Shown here in pieces: positions 25,905 to 38,123 of a stretch of DNA of 64,000 nucleotides. Position numbers and translations under genes: made by a program. Positions within the stretch are counted from its first letter, which is position 1, and each line of letters begins with the position of its first letter. A model generated the notes under the pieces. It was given only the letters and a program-made list of their open reading frames with translations. It was not told the DNA's origin and searched no databases. The stretch comes from Paraconiothyrium sp. Pb-2020 (Eukaryota > Ascomycota > Dothideomycetes > Pleosporales > Didymosphaeriaceae). The stretch is taken from contig JAJUBI010000007.1 of the NCBI GenBank assembly GCA_022419385.1, forward strand, positions 467,768-531,767, read 5' to 3'.

Positions 25905-26260
25905 TTGTCGTCGCCTTGTAGTAATTAGAGTAGAGTAGTAGGTTCCCTATTTATATACTATAAGAGAATAATATTAAATACTAACTAGAGCTATCACTAA
26001 GGGCTGATGCTGAAGACGTGATAGATATATAGTAGTTAATATAGCTCCTAAAAACCTCTTAGCTACTAGACCTAGTATCGCGTACTAATAGCTAAAAGAC
26101 AGAATTTAACTATAACTAGGTATTAGTATAAACTCTATATCTATAAACTAGATGTGTAAACACACAGTAGTAAAGTAAAAGAAGCGCAGCTGCCAGTCTA
26201 CTAGTATGCTAGAATTATAAGTGTATACAAGCCTTGGTAGTGTTTGTTGTAGCTGAGCAG
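25905..26260. repeat. TA-rich block resembling RIP-mutated repeat remnant
   Basis: About 350 bp very rich in TA, with many TAGCTA, CTAGTA and TATA tracts, few CA/TG dinucleotides and stops in all frames. It contrasts sharply with the GC-balanced flanks. This composition is what repeat-induced point mutation leaves in Pezizomycotina. The parent element cannot be identified. Confidence 0.55.
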
Positions 26261-29200
26261 CTTTCATGAGCGAATATTATTCATTCTGTGATGCCTACGC
26301 CACTCTATGAAGTAGTCTGTAGTACTCAGATTCAAGTTGAATTCGCTGCCCTTCGCCGTTGACGGTAAAACGTAATATCTAGGTATAGTAGTAGATGGGA
26401 GAAGAAAGCGCCTTATTGCGCAGGGATGGCTCCGATGAGAGCTCATACTGGCGCCGGAATAACCTTCAAGGAAAGACTGGAAATGCGGCAGATATTGTTA
26501 GAGAAAAACTTGGCCTGCTGGAAGGCGACATTTGCGGACTCTTCCATGGACTCGTTTTCCGATATTCAATATCCAACGGCGACGTGAGCAGAAAGTCTCA
26601 CACGACCTCTCAACCGCGTCGACCTCGCACGTGTGCATTGTGTAATAGACTTACACAGAGGAACTGGGCTCTACGTGCCGGCGGTGAGAAGTGGCAACAG
26701 ACGTCTTCCCATGTTCCACAGTCGGCGTCATCTACAGCCGTCACCGCGGCACGACGTACGTACATGCATCCGTAGAGCCTGGAACAACTCAATTAGAACC
26801 GCCTGCAGAGCGGCTGCGGTGAGCTTGAGCTGGGCACCGCGTGGCAATGTGGTATCAATGCGGGGAAGAGGATGTCTATGCTGTGGCACGCGTGATGCAC
26901 TAGCACGGCGGCGTGAACACTCGAGAGAGCAAAGTGGGGATTGGGTTTATAATCTCCGATGGCTGTGTGGGTCGGAGGGGGCCTGTGTAACAAGAGCTTC
27001 CGCGATGTTCAACAGGGGTCGGGATGGAGGGCGCTTTGCTCGGCGATGGAGAGAATGGGGATAGATGCCGCGGAAGGTATACGGCAGACGCATTGTAAGC
27101 TCGTCCCGTTGAAGGGCTGGAGGCAGTGTTGACTCTAGAGGAATAGGTGTTAGCGGTGCAGTAAGTATAGGGGCCATGTCCAGCACAAGATTCGTGGACA
27201 GCTACGTAGTAGGTGTTCGGGTCGATGCTGGAGCGCCTGCCAGCATTAGCTGTCCCAACTTCTGAATTTCAGCTACAGGCCCGAACCAAAGTTTGTCTTG
27301 CAGGCAGACCGTTTTCTCGTAATGGTGCATATATCGCTCGCTTTGTGTTCGGAGGCGGAAGATTTATTTGCTGGTGATGTGACACGAACACAAAGTGACT
27401 AGCCCCAGCACTAGCACTTGTGAGGTAGAAAGCGAGGAAGAAAGGGATGGTAAGGGCTGGTGAAGGACGTTGTGTTGGTGTTGCTAAGTCATGCGCGGCA
27501 TCGCTGCTTCCGCATGTCACTGGACCACGTGCCACCACGACTCTTGCCTCAGATCCTGCACCTGTGCGTACGTAACCGCCGTTACGCTGACAGTTCATGT
27601 GTACATTTTTGTTTGAGAGGCTACACCATCGCTCAACTCAGCCTTGTTGTATGCAGTCTTGGGCTGAGGAACCGAAGACAACGACTCTGGTGTGCTCTCG
27701 GAGGTAACTTACTGCAAACAGGATGCTCCTCCGCCATGTTGGAACATTGCAGAGACTGTGTTTCTGCTCATTCTCACACAAGCCATCTTGACTTGACCAC
27801 GATAAGCACCCTGCCGAGGATCAGAGCTTTCCCCCGAGAGCTGCAACGCACGGGACCAGTCGATTGCATCCTTGGGTCGGTCACAGAGACGGGAGCTGAC
27901 AGTCGGTACCTCGTGGAGATGCAAGGGTGGAAGAGCAAACCGGCGCGACGTGGCACAGGAGGCTGGCCAGAGCACGGTTGCTCGCTGTGGGGGACCAAAG
28001 TTGGAAATGCTGCGGTGCTACTTGGGTCGATGGCTGTAGTCGAAGAATTGGGAGTATAGCTAACGTAGAAGAAGGCGTGGGGGCAAACACGAAAAACAGA
28101 GGGTGTAACGACGCGACGAAGTCGTGCCATGTTCCGCCAATGAGCAACCCATCGAGCAGTGCGACCAAGCGACACATCAAGCCCATTGGCAACACCTCCG
28201 TGACACGTCTCGAAAGCCGATCAGCACTCCACCGAGGCCGGGGAAGCTCGCGGTGGTGAATGCAGACATGATCAGCTAACGCCTGTCCATGGAAGGTCGG
28301 CTTAGATCAGGTCGCGATGTCTGAAATCAGTGTTCGATGGCAGAGCCTAGCTCGTACAGTGAGCTGATGCAGTGCACGCATCAAAGTTTGGCTCTGAGGC
28401 TTGGACACCCCGCCACGGCCTGGGTCAACTGCACATGTGGCATTGTGCCAGAACTTGCTAACTGGATAACAATGCGGAAGCAGGAAGCCTTCGTCGGGCA
28501 TCTCTTAACTCTTACCGAAAGCCAGATCCCATCAGCAAAGCGTCCGTATGTGGGTCAGAATCGAAAGGCAGTATGCGCCCTGGCAAAGTACAGCCACAGA
28601 GGTGTAGTAGCACACGCGACAGCCACAGAGGATGGTGTTGTGGCGACCGTAACAGCCGCAACAGGCTGCAATGAGGATTCTTCCCTGATGACTCGGGTAT
28701 GCACCTACTGCCTCTCATCAGAACGACTGAGCATGAACATTTGCTTTGATGCAGACGTCCCAAGCATCGTGTGATCGCACAGTTGAAAAAAACAAAATCT
28801 GGACTGCGCGTGGCTGACCGGGCATGGAGGCTGCAGGTTGCCCATGGAAAAATTCCAGCATGGCAGATGATGGCGTCTTTCGCACATGTTTCTACCTATG
28901 GAGTCCGCCTTGGAGTATGAGCATTCTTGCAAGGCCGCAACACTTGTCCGTAGCTTTCCTTAGACGATGCTGCGAATGTTGAATGCCCAAGGTGGATAGC
29001 GCGCAGGGTAAGTGGACCGTTGTTGAGGTTACGGGTATTGCCCTACACGCCAACAGAGGAACATACGGAGTACTTGGCGGACAGCTTATGACGGGTAACA
29101 CCCAGCGAATGGAGATGGGTCCTCGGACATGGGCAACATATTCCATGCAGCGCGGAACCAGGTAACAGCTACAATGAGATGATGGAGGTCCAGACGTCGC

Positions 29201-31117
29201 CACTTGCGGATAGCCGAGCGCCCAGAAAGGTTCTCAATCGAGCGCGATCAAGTTTAGAAGCCCGTGGCGGTGGGTCAGCTGCGACTTGATAGGAGACGGT
29301 TGATGAGGGAATTAATGTTGTGGTGAGAAGCAGGTCGTGATGCTTGCCACCAGCGCGAGACAATGCAGGCTTGGCCGAAGTCATAGGCAGAAGGCCATCC
29401 CATCAAGGCGTGCGCCTTCAGCGACGGCGTTACACCGTGTACGGGGCTGTTTTCGTACCTACGGCCTGAGGACATGCTTTCTTGCTGATGATGGCTCGCC
29501 AGATTATTCGTGAATCGATGCCGCCAAACACTGTCTGCTACACACACAACGGCGCATCGTGATTTCCGGTGACGCCCCCCGGTACGCACTCTGCCTGCCG
29601 ATGCGAGACAAAGCTGAGATACAGTCGTGGTGTCCTGTCCAGCCTCATGACGACACAAGCACTCGACTAGTGGATGGCTGAGACGCGCAAAATGCTGGTG
29701 CCTGGGATCGTTGCTCACCATGGACGATAGCGATCTCAACAATGTGAGATGGCTTCCCGTGACGGCGTTGAGACCACAGACTCACTCCCTTGCGATTGCC
29801 GTGCAGCAAATACATGGAACCCAGCCCAATTCAATAACCAGTCCGCCCGCGTACATGGGGGCTGCATCTGCGAGCATTGGCGTCCCCAGCGCCACGCTCA
29901 GCCTCTCCTCCAACCTCGCAAGCGGCATGCAAAGCCGCAGCAAGACACGCAGTCTCGATCGAGCATCTCGTCATTAATCTGCCGTCCGCTGGGCCCTCCC
30001 TCTGCGCTGCCTAGCTGCCTGTGGTCTAGCACGCACCTGTAAGGCGGACGCAGACCCAGCAGCCGGCTCAATCCCACCCATGCCAGCAAACGGCTGTGTC
30101 GAATCACGCGGCTGCACGCTACACCCTCACCTTGTGCACTTGCAAACCTTCGGGCCTCGCAGCGCGTGCCATTCGCTCGCGGGCGACAGTGCGCAAACGT
30201 CGCATGCGCGAAGCGTGTACGCCCCGGCCAGCCCTCCGCCCAGCCAACTCTAGACGGGCGAGGTGCATGGGTGGTGGTTGGCTGCTTCACTCGCGCGCAC
30301 GCAGACGGCCGTTTTCAGACAGATGCTTTTTCCAAAGGACGCGAGACAAGGGTCCTGCAGTGGTGCGCTGCCTTGTGTCACCGACTTTACGACATGGGCG
30401 CTGTGCATCTTTGCACGAAGACGGTCAAAGCGGGTCGGCACAGGGTCAGATCGCGGACCAGGAGGTGAGCGATACTGATCGCATCGTATTCATCGTAAAG
30501 TAAAGCACAATGGAAAGCTAAGTTTTCGCCTTGGGCAGATGCAACCGTTGGCTGCATCGCCTCTAAAGTCTCTTTGTCAGTGTTGAACTCGCCGCTGGGC
30601 TCGACGTCTCCGTCCATTTTTTCAGGACCACTACCGTACATTGTGAGCCAAAAGGTTGGTAACCCGCTCTGGTATCTTTGAGAAGAACAAAAGGAAAAAA
30701 GCAAGTGATCGTAAACGACCAAGAAACCTTTTGCAGGTATCAAAGGTCCGTCGTAGAAATAGCAGCTCCATGAAATGCAACAGAAAGTCCCTCCCCGTCG
30801 AAGAATCGTTGTCTCGTACAACGATCGAACCGCGCAAATATCCACACATGAAGACGAGCCGTCTAGGCTTCGCCTTCGTAAAGTTAAAAAGCGTAGTACA
30901 TGTTCTAGTCCGAGGCGTTTCGGTCCGGAACAGAAATAATGTTGGATCCTTTGCCTGGTAGGTCTGACGTGGAAGGTCTATTTTGTGAAAACGCCGGGAA
31001 TCCTGGTCCGCACCGACACCGTAAAGTAACAATAGCCGCTGCAGAATATCATCTCGTCATGATTTTTGAACGTGAAGGAAATATTGACACATCGTAAATG
31101 TGGAAGCCAGCGCCGTC
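26261..31117. other. Long gene-poor region, 4.9 kb
   Basis: Many short frames of 60-200 codons exist on both strands. They overlap each other, lack domain motifs and do not connect through plausible introns. I see no gene, tRNA or mobile-element protein. It may be 3' flank of the kinase plus decayed sequence. Confidence 0.4.
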
Positions 31118-32462
31118 TTAGTAAACATGTACCGGGGCCATCATGGGTGGCTGGAACGACACATGCTTGACCAGGTTGGCTGCTTGGAAGAAGGGATGGA
31201 ACCATCCACTAGCCGGGGGAGGCGAAACGTATGTAGATTGACGCACAGACGGCTTCTGAGCCGGGTGAACGTGGGTGAAGGAGGAAGTCGACGAGGCGGA
31301 CGAAGCCGATGAGCAAGTAGAGAAGACGGATTCGTTGTCCGAGTTGGAGCCTCCCGAGGAGATGGAATGTTGAGGAGAGGGAAGCTCCCAGACCGGTGGG
31401 GAGTAGACAGGTCCAGGAAGAGCAGCTACAGGCGGTACGGTCTGGTAGTAGGAAGCCTCCTGCGAATAGTCCACAGGAGTGAAAGGTGGGGAAGCCATTG
31501 GCGTAGGAGCCGCAGACTTGGTTGCAGTAAACCTTGGGCATCGCATGATCAACTCACGAAGCTCGGGAATGGTGATCCTCTTGACCGGGTTGAACTCAAA
31601 GATGCGCCTCATGATGGAATCCAGCTCCGGGGAGATGGGAAGGATAGACCGGAGGAACTTGGGGTCCTTCATGAAGGCGCGGAAAGTGCTGTCCTCGTAC
31701 GAGGCGCGTTTCCATGGATTGCGTCCACAGGTCAAGTTTACCAGGATCACACCAAGACTCCACACATCGTTTGGTGCTGATGCGTAGCAAGAATAGGCCT
31801 TGGGAGCAGCTGTCTGGCATTCTGCCAAGAATTAGCACGTGACTCGAGCTTCGATCCACAAACATCAACTTACCAGGTGACATGTAGAAAGTCGAGCCGC
31901 ATCCGAAGTCGGACGTAATGTGGTCGTTGGTGGCCAGTCCAAAATCGGCGAGCTTGCAGGTCATTCCATTGTCAGTCACCAAAACGTTCTCTGGCTTCAG
32001 ATCCCTGTGGTAGATTCCAATGGAGTGGCAGTATTCAACGGCATCCAAGATCTGGAGGAAGGCCCTCTTGGCAAGTGCATCGTTACCAACATACTTTCCG
32101 TGTTCGGTGATGTTTGAGAACAAGTCGCCCTCTGGGCAGTACTCGATGACAACGTATGTGCAGTCCGGGGCGTCCATGATCTTTACCAAGGAGACAACAT
32201 TGGGATGGGCGCTGGCCTGGTGGTGGAGCTGGATTTCTCGTTGCTGGAACTTTCGTTGCCGGGGCTCCAAGCCAAGCTTGTTGAGAGCCTTGACGGCATA
32301 GGGAGTGTTGGTCTGGATGTCCACGGCAGTGTAGACGACTCCATAAGCACCTACTCCGAGGATACCAGTCAGCTGCAGTCTTCCGGCAAGGATCTGGCCT
32401 AGGCGGTCTTCGGGGGCACAAAATCCATTGAGGGTGGGAGAAGCGGGAGGGGTCGGCAACAT
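31118..32462 (-). CDS. Serine/threonine protein kinase, Ran1/Vhs1/Sks1 type
   Basis: Exons 32462-31874 and 31821-31118; the 52-bp intron 31822-31873 splits MSP/E. Kinase landmarks are the glycine loop GVGAYGVVYTA, lysine AVKALNK, catalytic loop YHRDLKPENV, KLADFGLA, the activation-loop end FYMSPECQ and NDVWSLGVILVNLTCGRNPW. The N-terminus MLPTPPASP is short and the catalytic domain starts at about residue 25. The C-terminal 150 residues are S/T/P-rich with FTPVDYSQE and a serine run, as in the fungal Ran1 (Pat1) group. That group includes S. pombe Ran1, which blocks meiosis under nutrients, and yeast Vhs1/Sks1. Family assignment is confident; the physiological role is inference. The gene stands alone, with about 5-6 kb free on each side. 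Confidence 0.92.
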
Positions 32463-33853
32463 GGTCTGGCAAAAGGGTGGGTGTGAAGAGTCCTCGACGG
32501 TCCACTGAAGGCCTCAAGGACGGGATAAGTACTTCCTGGGAGAAGGGGCAGACTATGACTGTGACGGGGTCGATGAGTCCAGAGGAGGTCCCGTGACGGA
32601 AGCTGTGAGAAAGAGACGGCAACGGATTAGAAAGACAGAGAGCCCATGGACGTCCGGCAGTGAGGTGATTGTATAGTTTTGTGGTAAGGAGCGTGCTCGC
32701 AGTAGGGATGGAGAGGATGTATATGAGGTTTGGGTGAGGCGGGATATGATGTATGCTTGTCGACGGCTGGGCACCAGTGTGATAAAGGCTCGTGTGTGGG
32801 CGGCCCCTGCAGGCTATTGGGCGGCGGTGGAGGCCCCGGTTTTCTTTAAAAAGAGGAAGGATGGGCCTAGCAAGGGGCGCTATGACGAAGACGGGAGGGC
32901 AGCGAAGGAGGGCTCTGATGTTGGTCCACTGGCGTCGACTAGGGGTGTCGCTGCAACCGGTGCTGGGGCGGGCGGGCCTCGAGCAGGGAGGCGGACGCGA
33001 GGGCGCTCTGGGCCATGCCCGCAGCGGAAAGGCGCGCGCAACAACAAAGCAACAAAGCCGGGCGCTGATTCATGCCAGCCAGTGCACCGCTCCGCTGCTC
33101 GCCGGGCGGCTGTGTGGCCACGGGCCAATGGTGCGTGTCGCGCCGTCAGCACCGGTCGCATGTCGCATGCATCCCGGCCACGGTGACACTGCGGGTGGCG
33201 ACCACTCCAGCTGCAGCAGGCTCTGCTCGCATACTCGCTGGCGAATCGCCGCCCGCGGCCCCAGCCTGAGCCTGCGCACGCCCTGCCCTGCCCCCAGCCC
33301 GCCTGCAGAGCCTGCACGCCTGCAAAGCCTGCAAGCTTACGACCACAGAATGACATGACGAAACCAAACCAGCCGCCCAGCGCCCGTCTCGCAACCAACG
33401 CCTGCGGCACTGCTCCGACTGCCAGTGTCTGCGTCTGCTGCTGCCTGCCTGCCCAGACTCACGTTTCCGGTTTCGCACCCCTTCAGATGTTGTCTCTGCT
33501 GCGCCGGCCTAGTTTAATAACCGTCGTTCTATTGCCAATTTTGCTGCCACAGCCATGACTAAGTAGCGGTACGGCAGGTACAATGGGCGTGACGACGCGT
33601 GCGCGGGTGCAGGCTCGCCCGGGCGTGATCAGCGGCCCTGTGCTTACAGTACAGAACGCCCGCTCCCTGTTTGATGACCCTCTGGAGACGGGCAGCGCAG
33701 GCTTGCACGGATGCCGGCGGCAGCGTGAGCGATGGCCAGATTGTCGGTTGAGGGACAAGCGCAGATCCAACGGGCGTGGATACGATACGAAGAAATGAGG
33801 TGCACGCCGGTAGAATGCCCTTGCCCGATCGCAGCGCCCGCCTATTTCGATCG

Positions 33854-33982
33854 GCGCCCCTTTCCATCTCGCGTGCGGTGCGCCTCTGGTGGCCTCTGGT
33901 GGCCTCTGGTGGTGAGAGCGAGGCGCCACGTTTGCAGAGCGGGAGGCAAGTCGATGACTGCGAGGGTCACAAGATGGGTGCC
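33854..33982 (-). repeat. Dispersed repeat, copy 1 (inverted relative to copy at 39.8 kb)
   Basis: Read on the minus strand, this segment matches 39774-39893 on the plus strand. Shared landmarks include CACCCATCTTGTGACCCTCG, GCGCTCTGCAAA-like and CGCCTCGCTCTCACCAC blocks, and GAGATGGAAAGGGGCG. Copy 1 also has a 10-base unit, GGCCTCTGGT, in three tandem copies (about 33890-33912) where copy 2 has one. Family unknown; it could be part of a non-autonomous element. Confidence 0.7.
33890..33914 (+). repeat. 10-bp tandem repeat GGCCTCTGGT x3 within the dispersed repeat
   Basis: Three consecutive CCTCTGGTGG units lie inside repeat copy 1. The other copy at 39.8 kb has a single, partly matching unit, so this is a local expansion. 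Confidence 0.75.
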
Positions 33983-36900
33983 CAGCGCCGGTGAGTCAGA
34001 AGACGCGTGATTGGCAGCCCGCAGAGATTTGCTATTGGAAGCCTGCCGGCTTTTCTGCGCGGCGTGGCGTGTCACTGGCCGGCACACCCGGACTTGACTG
34101 CACTTTGTTCCCAAGGACGCGGCTGCGGATGCACATGTGTGCTTGGTAGCCGCTGCACATGTCAATATTCACTCGCTGGAGGACATGCCTCTTTTAGAGT
34201 CGCCGTGAATAGATTGTTTGTTGACGACGGATGCCCGCCCCTGAGTCCTCAGTCCTCCACCTGCCCGCTGCTATTCTTCTGCCTGCCGAAGACTGCAGCT
34301 TCACCAATGCTTCACGGACCCTTCAAACGCATGGCTGCATAGTGAACGAGTACGTACGCAGCACTCGACCTGTCTCAGCCAAAGTGTCAGGTCGCTCACC
34401 GCTGCTTGAGTCTGCTAGCGCTGGGTGAGGTAAAGCGCATCTGCCAAGGAGCCCGTCATGTGACCAGCGAACCCCCGTGGACTATCGATGCGATTCTATC
34501 CAGCCCATCTGGCCCCGCCACTGCGAAGACTTTCACCATCTGCACGTCTTCATGCTAACGAGCGCTACGTGCCTAGCATGCCGCGCGCTGCAGGGACTGC
34601 CTCCAATCAGGACTGGCGTCGGCCCGATGACCTTTGAGATTCCGCAACGTGGCTGTCGCGAGTGAATTGCTGAGGCATTACCAGTGACGCCGTCGTCTCG
34701 ACGATCCTCTCCCGCAGGGCTTCACAGAGACCCACCAGCCTCCGGTCAAGGGATTCCAGGCCTTGTCTAGAATCCTCGTGTTGGCAAGTGATGGACGTAT
34801 GACAGCACACAGCACGACTGGTGTTGCACCGAGTCGATCTCGATACTGAACATGACTGATCCATGCCACCTCCCCATGCCGCTGCATTGATTGGCGAGCG
34901 ACAGCCCGCGCCGCCAGTACATCCAAGACATGATCTCCAGCCATGCGCGTTTCGTTGCTATGGTTCCGGAAACGTTCTATTCTCGCTGTTCATGCTCTGG
35001 ATGCACCGAGCATGGGTTCGCACTTTCGAAAGCGACTTGTTGTCCGGTGTTACCTGGACGATGCCGAGAACAACCTCAAACCAGCCATGATAGTCAACGC
35101 GCGGGTACGGAATATCTTTCGGGCAGGTAGCTTAGTGCTGATGAGCGCGTGCGAGGTAAAGTGCCGTCTTCGACTAGGCCGCGTTTCGTCCACTTGGAGG
35201 AGGAGGCTGAGGTCAGATCTTTGACATGAACGGAAGCACCAACAACCGTTTGCTTGTCTGATTGGTTCCCTCACCCGCGAAGATCGCCACATCCTGGTGT
35301 GTTATATCACACTCCGGACACGAGCATTACATGTCTCGTGACATGCTCACTGCAGGCCGACCCTCGACGATGCTAGCAATCTCTTGGATCTAACAACTGG
35401 ACCGTACTGATGTACACGCAGAATAAAATGCGACCGCCGTCTCGGCTAGGCAACTTTGTCGGGACACTTGAGCATTTGGGCGTCCACTTGGTTCTGTTGA
35501 ATATCAAGGGCGTTTACCCGTCGCCCTGCGGTTTGTAGACTGACATACCAAGCTTCTCAACTACACCTACCCACTGTCCAATGTTTAATCGCTGGAGCGG
35601 CTGAACAAAGCCACCGGTAGCGAAACGGCCACCGTTGGGTTCGGACCAATCGATGCTTCTCGGGAACCCTTGGACCTCTACCAAGATTCAGCGGCTCCAA
35701 GTAGCAACTGTAGACTAAGACGCCGTCGAGACTGAACATGCATGTACACTACCGAGCGCTTGTTGCTGGACCCTACAATGATAGCTCTCCCGCGACGTCC
35801 TCCAGGATCAATATCGACCGGAAATTATTATATGGGACAATAGCGCTACAGGCGGTCCTCCAGGTCCTCCAGACCACAATCGTAATGATCGGGCACCGCG
35901 AAGCTGCACGCATCTTGAAGCCTTCACTTGCGGAGTTGCTATTGTAATACACGGGCAATTAATTCGCTGGCCCCACTAACCATGCGCCCCAATCGGTCGA
36001 GAAGTATACTTTAGGACTTACATATACGCCCGAAGCAGCACTTCTATTATCAGTTCGGCGACTGCGAAATCACTAGTCTGACTCCCGCTCGCACGTAAGA
36101 GTCCTACGTCCTCTGCAAGGCTGCATGACCCGCAAGTCGGGCAGCGAAGGATTCAGCGTCAGCCGTTGCGGTTTATACGGCCTCCAGTGGTACCGGCCTT
36201 GCAGCATACATACTCCGAACACCTTCCTCATGATGCAGTCATTAACGCCTCAGGATGCGGAGCGCTCAAGCACCTTTGGGGTCCAAGTTATGGCCTACAC
36301 CGCGGTTCATGTATGTCCTAAATCCCCCAATTGATTGCCACGGGTGGTTAGACGCGGAAGCAGTCTTTACCATCGTCGTAGCCGCTGCGCCGGGTCAAGG
36401 CGAGCCACGACTGAGGACGTGAAACGCAGGCGCGAGGCGCAGGTTCCCATTATTGCGCGCAATCTACCATCCCCCGCTCCCGAAGAAGCTCGCAATAACA
36501 TATCCCACATCATCGTGAGCATCCTCTAGTCACCGCTCAATAAAATGAAGCCTTGCCCGCGATCCAATACTTTGTCCGCATGCGCACCCACCAGACCTGT
36601 CGACGTTCTCCTCCCGGGCTAGGCCAAAAGATGCAGCAGACGCATGGGGAGCACATGCATACATCTGATAGACCGATGAGGTGGACGTAAGATGCTTCGA
36701 GAAGGTGATGCATCACATACGCGATGAACTGCGCCGTACTGTGTCAAGACGCGACCAGCGCGTTGGAACCGTTCGGATCCTCCGCACAGAGTCTCAATGA
36801 TGTAGGCATCCAGTTTGGCAGGAGTGACCTCTATCCTGACTGTGCGTGCCGCAGCTGTGGGGTGTCCCTCTCGTGCGTGCGAGGAGCGTGCGGCGTGAGG

Positions 36901-38123
36901 TCATCTGCTTGAAACACCAACGCACAACTGGAAATAGTAAGGATGCAGATACGCACGGATGTGTGTGACTGGTCTATCATATTCTAATTACGGTGCTGGC
37001 GACATTTTGTCGTGATTAGAAGGTGTTGCGCGACAAACTACCAGACGTGTGGTGTGGTTGATGGGCGCTTTCGGAACAATCACTTACCGTGCTATTTTTG
37101 TGGTGATGTGAACGACATGCATCTTCAATCGCACGGCTCCTATTCCGGTACATTCGGACTGTGGCTTTCAGCGACAACGATGTTCTGCACAGTAACCGCC
37201 GTTGTCAATTTGGAACAGTGCCAGCCCATCAATATCACAGAGGCCAAAAAGTCTGGCGGTATGTAATCAGCGATACTAAAAAAGGTCGCAAGACCCAAAA
37301 TATCCCGAATTCCAAAGTATTGACACCGTGGAGCGCGCAGAATGCCTCCAGTTGCCGTCGCTACAGCGAACTATTCGGGTGACTGCCTCGTCCTAGATCT
37401 TACACCGAATCTTCCAGTTCATTCCTAGAACCAGATCCTGCTCAAATCCTCTCATGAGAACCCTCGATGCACTACAGGCCATGCTTCCGTGTTACCGCAA
37501 TAACACATGTACCTTCAAGTCATGCCCCGGAACTGTAAACGCCATGAGCACGTTTTTGTAGGCTCGAGCAACGTCGAGGTCCCGCACTACTCTTCCGAAG
37601 AGACTCTCAATCTCTTATCTTCCTCCATGCGTTTCGCAGACCTGCTGTACTAGTTTCCGCGTTGTTGTATCTATACAACAGCGCCTATTCACCTATGTGA
37701 AGTCGCGCAACACCCAGAAGCGCATTAACTTCTAAGCCGCCTTCCCTTCTACAGATAAATGTAGTGTAGATAAAAAAAAAAAAAAGGATACGCTTCCTGC
37801 TTTTGAAAGCTATCAAAGCGCAAAGTTGGTTTAGTAAGGAAGGCTTTTCTTTTACTATTAGATATCCTATTGGATGTTTTGTGGGACGGCTGTAATGGAT
37901 CTTTATGGTTGCTTGAAAGTGCATCGCCCCTATCTCTCCTTCCTCGGGGTTGGACGCTCCTTCGCTCAGCGCTACCTACCATACCCTTACCTTGTGGACT
38001 CCCATCAGCAGAGCGACCTGCAATACTAGACAACAAATTTCTAGTTTTACCTTAAGATTCTTTCTTTACCTAACGGGTGAGGCCGAAGGCAGGGTCTAGC
38101 GAAGGAGACGTCTAGCTTCGCGG

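Larger units (their letters stand above)
32463..38100. other. Long gene-poor region upstream of the kinase, 5.6 kb
   Basis: No gene is recognised. The first 250 bp upstream of the kinase ATG are pyrimidine-rich on the minus strand, end in a CTTTCTCACAG that could be a leader-intron acceptor, and hold no upstream ATG close by. 32800-33480 is GC-rich. The region also holds one copy of a dispersed repeat (33854-33982) and a 14-base A run (about 37770). Otherwise it contains only unsupported short frames. Confidence 0.4.

Noticed and set aside
26395..30500. Many frames of 60-200 codons in the gene-poor zone
   Set aside because: They overlap on both strands, begin mostly at non-ATG codons and show no family motifs.
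37768..37786. 14-base A run as the tail of a retroposed element
   Set aside because: No element body, target-site duplication or second copy is visible around it.
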